A stretch of DNA of 34,908 nucleotides from [Flexibacter] sp. ATCC 35208 (GCF_001975825.1 NZ_MTKN01000008.1:33153-68060), one strand, 5' to 3'; counted from the first letter of the stretch, positions 8,501-17,751 are shown. Numbers and translations: made by a program. The notes: generated by a model not told the origin, from the sequence alone.

Positions 8501-10617
8501 AGGGTCGTATCATTCAGTGTACCATCAGCATTGAAGGTGAGGTTGATACTGGAATCGTTGCTCTGACCTTCAGCATGTAGTTGTTGCTTGTCGATATTGG
8601 CTTTGATACTAACATCGTGGTAGGTATACCTGTTATAAGTCGCTTCGTTGATGTGGGCATCTGCTTTTGCAATCATACCCGGGAAGGTGTATCCCTTGCC
8701 AGAAGCCATGATGCGGCCACTGATCCAGCCGATGGTGGTATCATAGAGAAAATAACCTGGTTGAACACGGAAAGAGGTGAGGTTGAGGTCATAACTGCTA
8801 TGGATACTATCGGTGATGTTGATGAGATGGGCGGTCAGACTGGCATTGGCGGCATTACTCTTCAGGTCCAGCTTTGTCTGCATGTCTTTCATGCCACCGA
8901 GGAAGCTACCGGTAATGATCATCTGCTCAGGCAGTCGGGGCGTATCCGGCATAGTACCTGGCGGCAGCCAGGAACGCAGGGCCTTATTTCCGGAAAGGAT
9001 GTAGAGCGAAGGCAGGTTGGCATACAGGTGATCTACATCTGTTACATGGTCTACTTCACCTTTGGCATTGATACGGTTGCCTTTATTGTCAGTAAGATTG
9101 AGTGTTTCGATGATCAGTTTGCCCAGGCTGCCTTTGAGGGAAGTAGTGAGGAAGATTTCCTTATCCCACAGTGGTTTCATGGACGGGTTATTACGGCTGT
9201 CAGGCACAAAAGGGAGGAACTCACCAAGGGTGATGTGGGTAGAGTCCAGGTTAGCCTGCAACTGTAAAAGGTCGAGATGGTCAGAAATAGAAGACCAGTT
9301 TGGGGCATTCAGCACAATCTGTTTGCGCAGGATACTCCGGTTTGTTTCCAGCAGCAGGTTGCGCAGGGCGATGGTAGTTGCTGTGTATAATACATCGAAG
9401 TGACCCTGTTTAATCCCAAAACCTGATTTATCCTCCTGTACGGACAATTTGTGCAATACGGCACTGATAGTGTCCGGGTTATAATTGATATTGCCTACGT
9501 GAGCCACGAGGTCTTTGAGGAACAGGTGGTTGTAGTCAGGATCTTTTTTACCGGCACCTCTTGGAGCAGGTGCGGTATTATTATCGTACCGCAGGTTGAT
9601 ATGTTCCAGATCCGTTTTGGTGGCCAGCACTCTCCATGTATTTGGAGCAGCGCTGTCAGCAGGAGCGGGAGCGGAAGTATCTTTTGCGATATTCATGGTG
9701 ACCATGCCGCCTGCGTTCCTGATGGACAGCTCACTTACCTGTATGAGTGTGGAGTCCATATCGATGCTGGAATTGAGGAGCTGTAGCTTACCTATTTTCC
9801 AGCCAGTGCTCAGGCCACTACCCTGATCGGCGTACAGGAAGGAGCTATTTTCTATTTCTAATTTTTTGAGAATAAGGTGGAAGGGTGTACTGGTGGTATC
9901 CATGGCAGGAGGCGGCGCTGTTGCTGCCAGTACCTTTGGCCTGTAGTCCTGTTTGAAGTAACCCTTGAGTCCATCGATCTTCAACCCACGAACAGCGTAT
10001 AATCCCTGGTTCACGAGCAGATCATCAGGATCTACATGAAGCTCCTGGAAGGTGACCACGGCGTCCATACCTTCGGGGCCATCTAAATACCGAAGCGATA
10101 CATGTTTCAGTGTAACGTCTTTGATGAGGAATTGAAGCGTAGTTCCTGTGCCGGTGCTTACTGTGTCCGGGATCGAATCTTTGGTAACGAAGGCGTCTAC
10201 AATGAACTGGTAGTTGAAGGAAGAGTCTCCGGGGTTACGGTATATATTGGCCGTGACTGAATCCCATTCAAGGCTATTAATTCTCAGCTCATTGTTGAGA
10301 AATGCCAACAGATTGTAGCGGACTTTCAGATTTCCGGAGTAGAACAATTCCTGTTTGGAAGTATCTGCTACGTATACATTACGTAGTTCCAGGTACTGCC
10401 ACCCGCGTACGCGGAGGTAGCCGATACTAACAGTTGTATGCAATTTTTTCCGGAGATATTGTTCTCCCTGCCGACGGATGAAGTCCTGTACAGATTCCAG
10501 CTGCAATACAAGAACAGCCATTACCGGTATAATGAGCAGGATTACAATTCCCCATAAGAGCCAACGCCACCATGGCCGGCCGTGATGTTTTTCATCGTTA
10601 GTTGCGGGTGCTGTCAT
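5545..10617 (-). CDS. tamB: TamB: AsmA-like translocation/assembly module protein
   Basis: A very large protein of 1690 residues. A single N-terminal membrane helix (about 18-42, after WWRW) anchors it in the inner membrane. A long periplasmic body of repeating beta-rich segments follows, typical of the bridge-like AsmA/TamB/VPS13 group with a lipid-conducting groove. The C-terminal ~450 residues carry the TamB/DUF490 signature (GTASINATLDASSKMSLTGR and GKYEMSLNQLIKRSFSIEKG), and the extreme C-terminus is Lys/Ser-rich. E. coli TamB is about 1260 residues; Bacteroidota versions are commonly longer. It starts the tamB-tamL-rlpA cluster, with tamL only 1 base downstream. Upstream is a bidirectional terminator separating it from the preceding gene, so its own promoter should lie at 10618-10720. 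Confidence 0.92.
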   Translation of the reverse strand: MTAPATNDEKHHGRPWWRWLLWGIVILLIIPVMAVLVLQLESVQDFIRRQGEQYLRKKLHTTVSIGYLRVRGWQYLELRNVYVADTSKQELFYSGNLKVRYNLLAFLNNELRINSLEWDSVTANIYRNPGDSSFNYQFIVDAFVTKDSIPDTVSTGTGTTLQFLIKDVTLKHVSLRYLDGPEGMDAVVTFQELHVDPDDLLVNQGLYAVRGLKIDGLKGYFKQDYRPKVLAATAPPPAMDTTSTPFHLILKKLEIENSSFLYADQGSGLSTGWKIGKLQLLNSSIDMDSTLIQVSELSIRNAGGMVTMNIAKDTSAPAPADSAAPNTWRVLATKTDLEHINLRYDNNTAPAPRGAGKKDPDYNHLFLKDLVAHVGNINYNPDTISAVLHKLSVQEDKSGFGIKQGHFDVLYTATTIALRNLLLETNRSILRKQIVLNAPNWSSISDHLDLLQLQANLDSTHITLGEFLPFVPDSRNNPSMKPLWDKEIFLTTSLKGSLGKLIIETLNLTDNKGNRINAKGEVDHVTDVDHLYANLPSLYILSGNKALRSWLPPGTMPDTPRLPEQMIITGSFLGGMKDMQTKLDLKSNAANASLTAHLINITDSIHSSYDLNLTSFRVQPGYFLYDTTIGWISGRIMASGKGYTFPGMIAKADAHINEATYNRYTYHDVSIKANIDKQQLHAEGQSNDSSINLTFNADGTLNDTTLQSLKANAQIQRADLYTTHLYSDPFELRGNMDVDFSSLTPNRLDGNAFLTSWQVATNGQVFVLDTISLLAEYKDQQYLRLTGPFGFINANGNIDYTKIGPAFGQIINKPLSPYDSAKLVQLPTGQLLFWNASLTFPRSLQAMAPTLRMEYPLLISGRLNSDSSLLVLNAALPKLSYDSILIDSLAINANILDTTLKAQVSLADIHHKVMPLYHTSLTAAATAGKVDWDLLLDDIKRNPKYKVGGFVEFLPDNALALSLKQDLLLNRQQWQVDKNNRIHIHNGGPDTAHIQLSYNDQSIAIQTKPDSSSANGKLPTLETNIKNFKLSTITALLAADTLLANGLLNAQATIRNLDQSPLISSKLTVDSLTFRASDLGTLTAEVNTPQPNQYSLDMNLKGNDNDLQVKGTYDSIINASVDINQLNMKSLESFTFGNMTRMHGSADGHFKITGTTDMPKATGNLHFNDAGGTITYVGANITMPDENIILDEKGVQFNKFVIADSLQNELVLDGRINTKDYSNYNFNLNINADNFMILGKQVDPQQMYYGPAFVDTRIKVRGNLDLPRVDAYVKLRDKSNVTVTLPSEEPGVANREGVIIFVDKDNPLDSSLVKMVDSTKLQNPKLKGINFSGNAEITPQSTIRIIIDPVNGDYVEAKGTASINATLDASSKMSLTGRYEISEGKYEMSLNQLIKRSFSIEKGSAITFSGDATDADLDITAKYTVNAEAADLVQDQLTSLSQTDRNKYKQKLPFYVYLHIKGNLLKPDISFELDMPEAEQNAFSGSVYNRIKQINQIPSELNKQVMGLLVLNSFIPEDPMSGEGSSDYGVSNMARQSVSKILSQQLNNLAGSLIKGVDLNFDLQSDEDYSSGSAQQTTNLKVGASKSLFNDRLSVSIGSNVMLEGESQANPSTLVGDVSVEYKLTRDGRYRVRVYQRQDNTTVIEGQVVETGVAFALIMDYDNFREIFQRAKKDKQSEKLRSQKKTSTKK

Positions 10618-10722
10618 TTAAAAGGATTACATAGAAAATACTGAGTTAAAACGCATTAGGCGGACCCTTGTTTAAACATAGAGTGTTAAACAAAATTTGT
10701 ACCTACAGAAGGGGTTTAATTA

Positions 10723-10757
10723 AAAAAGCGCTTTTATCGTCGATAAAAGCGCTTTTT
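10723..10757. terminator. Bidirectional intrinsic terminator
   Basis: AAAAAGCGCTTTTATCG at 10723-10739 is repeated as its reverse complement at 10741-10757, giving a near-perfect hairpin with T tracts on both strands. It lies 20 bases past the stop of the secreted unknown gene (minus strand) and upstream of tamB. Confidence 0.85.
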
Positions 10758-10777
10758 ATGAGTATTTATGGGTGGAA

Positions 10778-11389
10778 TTACCAATTGGGAATATTCCGCT
10801 GATTGAATTTCTGGATGTAGTAGACCAGGCGGTCCTTATTTTTAGGATCCTGGTAAAACTCCCTTGTTAAAGCAGTATCGTGTGGGAGGATGAATTTCTT
10901 CATATTATATAAGGTCAGGTCGTAGAAGTTGCCGGTGGTGAGGTTGATGACTTTTTTGTTCACAGCAGCAGGCGGGGTATTGCTGAATACCATGCCGCCG
11001 GTAGCTGTGTTGGGTGTAGCGGAGGTAATGGCGCGCACCTGGTATAAGCAGTAGTAGCCAACTTCTTCAACTTTTTGAAGGCCATTGTCTCTCACGTAAA
11101 GGTTAGTGCCGTCGCAATACCCCCAGTATTTTTTTACTTTATGTTCTTTGCCGGCGCTGTCGATGGCGACCAGTTCCGTAGGGGCAGACATGAGGTAGAC
11201 CTGGGCGGCGGCGGTTTTCCCTTTTATTACAACATTACCGGTTTCGGAGGGTTCGTTGTTGCGGAACTCTTCGAAGGATTTGTAAATGCCTTTTTTATAG
11301 TTGTGGGTGTCGTAGATGGTGTGGCCTATCTGAGCGAAGGCGGTATTGAAAGCTCCTGCCAGAAGGAGGAATAAAAACGTCTTTTTCAT
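10778..11389 (-). CDS. Secreted protein of unknown function
   Basis: 203 residues from the ATG at 11389. A clear Sec signal peptide (MKKTFLFLLLAGAFNTAFA-Q, cleavage near residue 19) predicts export to the periplasm or cell surface; there is no lipobox. I do not recognise a domain. The mature part looks like a small beta-rich protein with KKYWGYCDGTNLYVRDNG and EVGYYCLYQVRAI, two Cys that could form a disulfide, then a hydrophilic C-terminus with NMKKFILPHDTALTREF. Similar short exported proteins are common in Chitinophagaceae. A TATTTTTG promoter box lies 6 bases upstream of the ATG; a TTG three codons earlier is less likely as the start. The gene is flanked by terminators on both sides, so it is monocistronic. 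Confidence 0.75.
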   Translation of the reverse strand: MKKTFLFLLLAGAFNTAFAQIGHTIYDTHNYKKGIYKSFEEFRNNEPSETGNVVIKGKTAAAQVYLMSAPTELVAIDSAGKEHKVKKYWGYCDGTNLYVRDNGLQKVEEVGYYCLYQVRAITSATPNTATGGMVFSNTPPAAVNKKVINLTTGNFYDLTLYNMKKFILPHDTALTREFYQDPKNKDRLVYYIQKFNQRNIPNW

Positions 11390-11395
11390 GATAAA

Positions 11396-11403
11396 CAAAA
11401 ATA
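11396..11403 (-). promoter_or_regulatory. -7 promoter box TATTTTTG
   Basis: Exact TAnnTTTG match on the minus strand, 6 bases before the ATG at 11389. It would give a very short or absent leader. Confidence 0.45.
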
Positions 11404-11441
11404 ATCAAAATGCCGGAGCCTTTGACTCTGACATTTTGATT
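11403..11441. repeat. Inverted repeat / hairpin
   Basis: AATCAAAATG at 11403-11412 pairs with CATTTTGATT near 11431-11440 around a ~18-base loop that itself can partly pair. It lies just upstream of the secreted unknown gene and may add to terminator function for transcripts coming from gltD. Confidence 0.45.
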
Positions 11442-11486
11442 AACTCAAACCTTTCCGCGGCCTTCGGTCGCGGAAAGGTTTGAGTT
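11442..11486. terminator. Very stable 18-bp hairpin
   Basis: AACTCAAACCTTTCCGCG (11442-11459) pairs perfectly with 11469-11486 around a CTTCGG-containing loop. T-rich sequence follows on the plus strand (GAGTTTTTATA). No plus-strand gene precedes it, so it probably backs up gltD termination on the minus strand. Confidence 0.7.
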
Positions 11487-11490
11487 TTTA

Positions 11491-11520
11491 TAAAAAGAAA
11501 AGGCCGGGTAAAGACCCGGC
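11491..11520 (-). terminator. Intrinsic terminator of gltBD
   Basis: GCCGGGT-CTTT-ACCCGGC read on the minus strand (stem 11503-11509/11514-11520) runs into CTTTTCTTTTT. It lies about 120 bases past the gltD stop and is oriented to end gltBD transcripts. Confidence 0.75.
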
Positions 11521-11638
11521 CCGGCTGAAGGTTACAACAAAATCTAAACCTGCTTATGAGAATCTTTAAAACTAATGTGTGTTTGTATCAATCAGCAGGT
11601 TAAAAAAAGATACGCACATTCACATCAAGATTATGTGT

Positions 11639-13114
11639 TTACACTGCCAGTGCTGGTAAAGAAGCGTCTTTGCTTTCCAGGTGGGAAACTCCCATCAGGA
11701 ACTCATCTACTTTACGTGCACACTCACGGCCTTCGCTGATCGCCCATACCACCAGTGATTGTCCACGGCGCATATCGCCTGCGGCAAACACCTTAGGAAT
11801 AGAAGTCTGGAACGCCTTCTCCCCTGCTTTCACATTGCCTCTTTCATCTTTTTCAACACCCAGATCGTCAAGCAATCCGGTATGCTGCGGATGCAGGAAG
11901 CCCATTGCCAGGAAAGCCAGTTCGCAAGGAATTTCTCTTTCAGAACCAGGTACTTCTGTAAATCCACCCGGACGACCATCTGCGCCCAGGCTCCATTGCA
12001 GATCTACCAGTTTCAGGCCTTTCAGGTTACCGTTACTGTCACCTACGAACTCTTTGGTACCGATAGCCCAGTGGCGGTTTGCGCCTTCTTCGTGCGAAGA
12101 GGTTGTTTTCAGCACCATTGGATATGTAGGCCATGGCATATAAGGAGTACGTTCTCCCGGTGGCTTAGGCATTAGTTCCAGCTGGGTGATGCTCACAGCC
12201 CCATGACGGTTGGATGTACCTACACAGTCAGAGCCGGTATCACCACCACCAATCACTACTACGTTCTTGCCGGTAGCCATAATATCTTCCCCGCTTACAG
12301 TGCGGTTGCTTACGCGTTTGTTCTGCTGTTTCAGGAAGTCCATTGCATAGTGCACACCTTTCAGCTGACGGCCAGGAATATTGAGGTCGCGAGGGATGGT
12401 GGAACCACCAGCCAGCACGATCGCATTGTATTCACGGAGCAGGTCGTTCACGCTTATGTTCACACCTACGTTGGCATTACACTGGAAGGTGATGCCTTCT
12501 TCTTCCATTACTTTCACGCGGCGGTCGATCACCCATTTCTCCAGTTTGAAGTCAGGGATCCCGTAGCGGAGCAGACCTCCGGGAACATCGTCTCTTTCGA
12601 ACACGGTTACCAGGTGACCAGCGTAGTTTAGCTGAGCGGCAGCAGCCAGGCCGGCAGGACCGGAACCAATTACTGCTACTTTCTTGCCGGTACGTATACG
12701 AGGTGTTTTAGCCTGTACCAGTCCTTTGTCGAAAGCGATTTCGATGATGTGGCGTTCGATTTCTTCGATTGCCACAGGAGGTTGATTGATACCCAGTACA
12801 CATGCACTTTCGCAAGGCGCAGGACAGATACGTCCTGTGAACTCAGGGAAGTTGTTAGTGCTGGTTAAGATTTCATATGCTTCTTTCCAGTCTTTGTGAT
12901 AGACTGCATCGTTGAATTCAGGAATTACGTTACCCAGCGGGCAACCGCTGTGACAGAAAGGAACACCACAGTTCATGCAGCGCGCAGACTGTTCATTCAG
13001 CTTGGTATCTGAAAGTCTTTCTACGAATTCGTTATAGTTCTGGACTCTTTCCCGAGGAGCTATCTTTCCAGGCAGCTCTCTTGTAAATTCCAGGAATCCT
13101 GTTGGTTTGCCCAT
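11639..13114 (-). CDS. gltD: Glutamate synthase [NADPH] small subunit
   Basis: 491 residues, normal for GltD. N-terminal Cys clusters bind two low-potential 4Fe-4S centres: CMNCGVPFCHSGCP (Cys46, 49, 54, 58) and CPAPCESAC (Cys97, 101, 105). Two Rossmann folds follow: the FAD site GSGPAGLAAAAQL at about 150-162 and the NAD(P)H site VVIGGGDTGSDC near 290. A conserved FAAGDMRRGQSLVVWAI motif near the C-terminus completes FAD binding. GltD oxidises NADPH and passes electrons to GltB, which makes two glutamates from 2-oxoglutarate and glutamine in the cytoplasm. It lies 28 bases downstream of gltB, in one operon. It ends in hairpins at 11403-11520. Confidence 0.97.
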   Translation of the reverse strand: MGKPTGFLEFTRELPGKIAPRERVQNYNEFVERLSDTKLNEQSARCMNCGVPFCHSGCPLGNVIPEFNDAVYHKDWKEAYEILTSTNNFPEFTGRICPAPCESACVLGINQPPVAIEEIERHIIEIAFDKGLVQAKTPRIRTGKKVAVIGSGPAGLAAAAQLNYAGHLVTVFERDDVPGGLLRYGIPDFKLEKWVIDRRVKVMEEEGITFQCNANVGVNISVNDLLREYNAIVLAGGSTIPRDLNIPGRQLKGVHYAMDFLKQQNKRVSNRTVSGEDIMATGKNVVVIGGGDTGSDCVGTSNRHGAVSITQLELMPKPPGERTPYMPWPTYPMVLKTTSSHEEGANRHWAIGTKEFVGDSNGNLKGLKLVDLQWSLGADGRPGGFTEVPGSEREIPCELAFLAMGFLHPQHTGLLDDLGVEKDERGNVKAGEKAFQTSIPKVFAAGDMRRGQSLVVWAISEGRECARKVDEFLMGVSHLESKDASLPALAV

Positions 13115-13142
13115 TTTGGTTGTCGTTAGATTGTTAATGTTA

Positions 13143-16100
13143 CTACTTCTCTACCTTCTCCTTTGCGTTGGAAGCTGTCAGCACCGCTTTGTATTCTTTC
13201 GGGAATACTTTCACAAAATGACGCAGCTGGTTTTCCCAATCCTTCAGGATGAACTTAGCCACAGTACTGTTTGTGTAAGCGTGGTGCTTGGTGATCAGGT
13301 CGTGCAGTGCGGTAACGTCATCCTGATCCAGCGGATCGAGGTCAATCATCTCCTTGTTGCAACGGCCGGCGAAATTGCCTTTCACATCGTATACATAAGC
13401 AATACCACCACTCATACCAGCGCCGAAGTTACGGCCGGTCTCACCAAGGATGACGGCCCTACCACCGGTCATGTATTCGCAACCGTGGTCACCCACGCCT
13501 TCGGATACGATGGTAGCGCCTGAGTTACGTACACAGAAACGTTCACCTGCTTTACCACGGATGTAAGCTTCACCGGAGGTGGCGCCATAGAAGGCTACGT
13601 TACCAGCGATGATGTTTTCTTCCGCTTTGAAGCCTGCTTCCGCATTTGGATAAAGGACCAGTTTAGCACCGGAGAGACCTTTACCGAAGTAGTCATTTGC
13701 CTCACCTTCCAATTCCAGGGTTACACCTTTGGTGTTGAATGCCCCGAAGCTCTGGCCGGCAGAACCAACGAATTTAAAGTGGATCGTATCTTCTGGTAAA
13801 CCCGGGCCCTGATAACGTTTAGAGATCTCATTGCTCAGGATTGTACCTACGGAACGGTCAGTATTTTTAACATTAAACTGCTGGAATACCCTGGTCTTCT
13901 TGTCGAGGGCTGGCTGTGCAGCTTTCAGCAGCTGCCAGTCAATCACTTCGCTGATACCGTGATCCTGTTCTTCAGATTTGAACAGCGCTGTTGTTGCATC
14001 AGCTGGTTCTTTGTACAGGATCTGGGATACGTCCAGGTTTTTATATTTCCAGTGGGTGATGTTCTCTCGTACCTGCAGGCAGTCAGACTGACCCACCATT
14101 TCATTTACGGTACGGAAGCCCAGTTCAGCCATGATTTCACGGAACTCTTCTACCAGGAATCTGAACAGGTTCACTACGTTTTCAGGATCGCCATTAAAGC
14201 GTTTGCGCAGTTCAGGATCCTGTGTTGCCACACCTACAGGGCAGGTGTTCAGGTGACATTTACGCATCATGATACAGCCTTCAGCCACCAGTGCAGCAGT
14301 TGCTACACCCCATTCTTCCGCACCCAGCAGGGTTGCGATAGCGATGTCGCGGCCTGTTTTGAGCTGACCATCAGCCTGCACGGTTACACGGCCACGCAGC
14401 TTGTTCTTCACCAGTGTCTGGTGAGTTTCAGCCAGACCCAGTTCCCATGGCAGACCAGCATGCTTGATAGAGCTGATCGGAGATGCACCGGTACCTCCGT
14501 CGAAACCAGCGATCAGGATCACATCTGCCTTTGCTTTGGCAACACCGGCAGCGATGGTACCAACACCTGCTTTAGACACCAGTTTTACGCTGATGCGGGC
14601 AGCACGGTTGGCATTTTTTAGGTCGAAGATCAGCTGAGCCAGATCCTCGATAGAGTAGATATCGTGGTGGGGAGGCGGAGAGATCAGACCTACACCAGGT
14701 GTAGAGTGACGTACTTTCGCGATCCAGTCATCCACTTTATGGCCGGGCAGCTGGCCACCCTCACCGGGTTTAGCACCCTGTGCCATTTTGATCTGTAATT
14801 CATCTGCATTGGTCAGATAGTTGCTGGTCACACCGAAACGTGCACTAGCTACCTGCTTGATAGCAGAACGCATGCTGTCCCCGTTAGGCAACTTTTCGAA
14901 ACGCAGTTCATCTTCACCACCTTCACCAGTATTGCTCTTGGCACCGATACGGTTCATAGCGATGGCCAGTGTAGAGTGGGCTTCGTGAGAGATAGAGCCA
15001 AAGCTCATAGCACCTGTTGCGAAGCGTTTGAAAATGCTTTCTGCAGATTCCACTTCATCAAGGGTGATAGACGGACGGTTACGTTTGAAGGCGAAAGTGC
15101 TACGCAGGGTAGCTGCTTTCTCGCTCTGGTCGTTTACCGCTTTAGAATATTTCTTGAAGATGCTGTAGTCGCCCATACGGGTTGATAACTGCAGCAGGTG
15201 GATAGTGGTTGGGTTGAAGAGGTGGAACTCACCTTTTCTCTTCCACTGGTAGATACCACCTACACCCAGACGGGATACAGGGGTTTCTTTACGGCCGTAA
15301 CCCATCCAGTGCTTAGCGAGGGTTTCGCGGGCGATCTCGTCGAGGCCCATGCCCTGGATGCGGGATACCGCACCGGTAAAGTATTTATCTACTACCTGAC
15401 GGTTGATACCTAATATTTCGAATATCTGTGCACCCTGGTAAGATTGCAGGGTGGAGATACCCATTTTGGAGAAGACTTTCAGCAGACCATCGCAGACAGC
15501 CTTTACGTAGTTCTTCTTCAGTTTGTCAACATCGTATTCAGTTTCCAGTTTGCCGGTGAGCTTCAGGGCACGAATCGTGCTCAGGGCCAGGTAAGGGTTG
15601 ATTGCCGTCACCCCAAAACCAAGCAGACAGGCAAAGTGATGTACTTCCCACACATCGCCGGCTTCTACGATGATACCTACCTGACCACGGTATCCTTTGC
15701 GGATGAGGTGGTGGTGTACAGCAGATGCAGCGAGGATAGACGGGATAGCGGCATGTTCAGAGTCGATCGCCCTGTCGGAGAGGATGATTACTTCATAACC
15801 ATCTTCAACAGCATCTACAGCATAGCGACACAGGCGTTGCAGACCTTTCTCCATAGAGCCGGCTTTACCGTCGGCACGGAAGTAAGTTTGCAGGGTCTTC
15901 GCCTGGAACAGACCGGTATCAATGCTACGGATCTTTTCCAGCTCGTAGTTGCTCAGGATGGGGTGACGCAGGGCCACACCATGACAGTGCAGAGGATTTT
16001 CGTCCAGCAGGTTGCCATTGTTACCTACATAGGTAGCCAGTGACATCACCAGTCTTTCGCGGATTGGATCGATAGGTGGGTTGGTCACCTGTGCGAACAG

Positions 16101-17669
16101 CTGTTTGAAGTAGCTGGTCAGGTGCTGTGGCTGATCGCTCAGCACAGCCAGGGGAGCATCCGTACCCATAGAGCCGATTGGCTCCTTACCATCCAGTGCC
16201 ATTGGGGCGATGATGGTGTTCAGGTCTTCGGTAGTATAACCGAAGGCTTGCTGGTATTTAAAGATCTGTTCTGGTTCCAGGTGACTGAAAGTTACACGAG
16301 GTTCAGGCAGTTCTTCGAGACGGATTTTGTATTTGTTCAGCCATTCGCCGTAAGGTTGCTGAGAGCAGATGTTCTGTTTCAGTTCCTCATCGCCAATGAT
16401 TCTGCCGGCTTCCATGTCCACGATGAACATTTTACCTGGTTGCAGACGGCCTTTTTCTTTAATATTTTTAGGATCTACGGGCAGTACGCCGGCTTCTGAA
16501 GCCATGATTACACGATCGTCTTTTGTAACAACGAAGCGTGCGGGGCGCAGACCGTTACGGTCCAGGGTACCACCGATGATTTTACCATCTGTAAAAGAGA
16601 TACAGGCAGGACCATCCCAGGGCTCCATCATAGAAGCGTGGTATTCATAAAATGCTTTTCTTACCGGATCCATGTCCTCGTTGCCGTCCCATGCTTCAGG
16701 AATGAGCATCATCATAACATGAGGAAGGGAGCGGCCGGTGAGCAGCAGCAGTTCTACAACGTTGTCCAGGCTGGCGGAGTCAGACTGGCCTTCTTCGACG
16801 ATAGGCGACAGCATGTCCATTTCTTCCTGAGAGAAGTATTTGGATACGAAGTCCTTCTCGCCGGCGCGGAGCCAGTTGAGGTTACCTTTCAGGGTATTGA
16901 TCTCACCATTGTGCGCGATGTAGCGGTAAGGGTGAGCCAGTCTCCAGCTAGGGAAAGTATTGGTAGCGAAACGGGAGTGGATCACTGCGAAAGCAGATAC
17001 CATCTTCTCGTCGCTCAGGTCAGCGTAATAGTGACGTACCTGATAGGTGGTCAGCTGGCCTTTATACACAATCGTTTTAGTAGAGAGGGAGGCAAAGTAA
17101 AACAGTGCTTTTTCCTTAGGAACGGTATTCCTAACGGTTTTAGATACATAATTACGGAGCACGAAGAGTTTACGTTCAAACTCGTCATTGTCGGCTATAT
17201 GATGAGGACAGGCAATAAATACCTGTTCGATTTCAGGTTCTACTGAAAGGGCGCTTTCTCCGATGCCGTCGGGACGAACGGGAACTTTACGATATCCGAG
17301 AATATCGAGGCCAAGTTTCTCCGCCGCTCGGGCCAGGATCTCGCGACATTCTTCTCTCCATCGTGGTTCTTTTGGAAAGAAAACCATACCTACACCATAT
17401 TTACCAAATTCTGGCAGACTAATGCCTATCTTTAGACATTCGTCGTACAAAAACTCGTGCGGGAGCTGGATAAGGATCCCTGCCCCGTCACCGGTGTTTT
17501 GTTCACAGCCACATGCACCGCGGTGTTCCATATTTTCCAACATGGTAAGCGCATCCCGGATGATCTGATGCGATTTACGGCCCTTAATGTGGACAGTAAA
17601 GCCTGTTCCGCATGCATCATGTTCAAAATCCGGGTGGTACAGTCCTTGCAATTGCTTCACTTCTTGCAT
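13143..17669 (-). CDS. gltB: Glutamate synthase large subunit
   Basis: I choose the ATG at 17669 (1508 residues, MQEVKQLQG) over a GTG at 17699, because relatives have only a short propeptide before the catalytic Cys. That Cys is at residue 20 (HDACGTGF) and becomes the N-terminal nucleophile of the class II amidotransferase domain after processing. Next come the central domain, the FMN/synthase barrel (GGTGASPISSIKHAG) and the 3Fe-4S ligands in CIMMRKCHLNTCPVGVAT. The C-terminal GXGXG beta-helix domain contains SGEAYIRGKAG and GCEYMTGGRAVILG. It releases ammonia from glutamine and channels it to 2-oxoglutarate. It forms an operon with gltD. Confidence 0.96.
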   Translation of the reverse strand: MQEVKQLQGLYHPDFEHDACGTGFTVHIKGRKSHQIIRDALTMLENMEHRGACGCEQNTGDGAGILIQLPHEFLYDECLKIGISLPEFGKYGVGMVFFPKEPRWREECREILARAAEKLGLDILGYRKVPVRPDGIGESALSVEPEIEQVFIACPHHIADNDEFERKLFVLRNYVSKTVRNTVPKEKALFYFASLSTKTIVYKGQLTTYQVRHYYADLSDEKMVSAFAVIHSRFATNTFPSWRLAHPYRYIAHNGEINTLKGNLNWLRAGEKDFVSKYFSQEEMDMLSPIVEEGQSDSASLDNVVELLLLTGRSLPHVMMMLIPEAWDGNEDMDPVRKAFYEYHASMMEPWDGPACISFTDGKIIGGTLDRNGLRPARFVVTKDDRVIMASEAGVLPVDPKNIKEKGRLQPGKMFIVDMEAGRIIGDEELKQNICSQQPYGEWLNKYKIRLEELPEPRVTFSHLEPEQIFKYQQAFGYTTEDLNTIIAPMALDGKEPIGSMGTDAPLAVLSDQPQHLTSYFKQLFAQVTNPPIDPIRERLVMSLATYVGNNGNLLDENPLHCHGVALRHPILSNYELEKIRSIDTGLFQAKTLQTYFRADGKAGSMEKGLQRLCRYAVDAVEDGYEVIILSDRAIDSEHAAIPSILAASAVHHHLIRKGYRGQVGIIVEAGDVWEVHHFACLLGFGVTAINPYLALSTIRALKLTGKLETEYDVDKLKKNYVKAVCDGLLKVFSKMGISTLQSYQGAQIFEILGINRQVVDKYFTGAVSRIQGMGLDEIARETLAKHWMGYGRKETPVSRLGVGGIYQWKRKGEFHLFNPTTIHLLQLSTRMGDYSIFKKYSKAVNDQSEKAATLRSTFAFKRNRPSITLDEVESAESIFKRFATGAMSFGSISHEAHSTLAIAMNRIGAKSNTGEGGEDELRFEKLPNGDSMRSAIKQVASARFGVTSNYLTNADELQIKMAQGAKPGEGGQLPGHKVDDWIAKVRHSTPGVGLISPPPHHDIYSIEDLAQLIFDLKNANRAARISVKLVSKAGVGTIAAGVAKAKADVILIAGFDGGTGASPISSIKHAGLPWELGLAETHQTLVKNKLRGRVTVQADGQLKTGRDIAIATLLGAEEWGVATAALVAEGCIMMRKCHLNTCPVGVATQDPELRKRFNGDPENVVNLFRFLVEEFREIMAELGFRTVNEMVGQSDCLQVRENITHWKYKNLDVSQILYKEPADATTALFKSEEQDHGISEVIDWQLLKAAQPALDKKTRVFQQFNVKNTDRSVGTILSNEISKRYQGPGLPEDTIHFKFVGSAGQSFGAFNTKGVTLELEGEANDYFGKGLSGAKLVLYPNAEAGFKAEENIIAGNVAFYGATSGEAYIRGKAGERFCVRNSGATIVSEGVGDHGCEYMTGGRAVILGETGRNFGAGMSGGIAYVYDVKGNFAGRCNKEMIDLDPLDQDDVTALHDLITKHHAYTNSTVAKFILKDWENQLRHFVKVFPKEYKAVLTASNAKEKVEK

Positions 17670-17751
17670 TCGTTTAGATTTTTTGACCTTGGCACACACT
17701 TCACCCTTCTCAGGGCGCGGTGGAGGTACCGTAATTGTTTCGGGAACGGTA

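Noticed and set aside
8581..9267. Long open frame antisense to tamB (228 codons), with others antisense to gltB
   Set aside because: Shadow frames of large genes: composition is unusual for protein, no family resemblance, and no promoter or start context.
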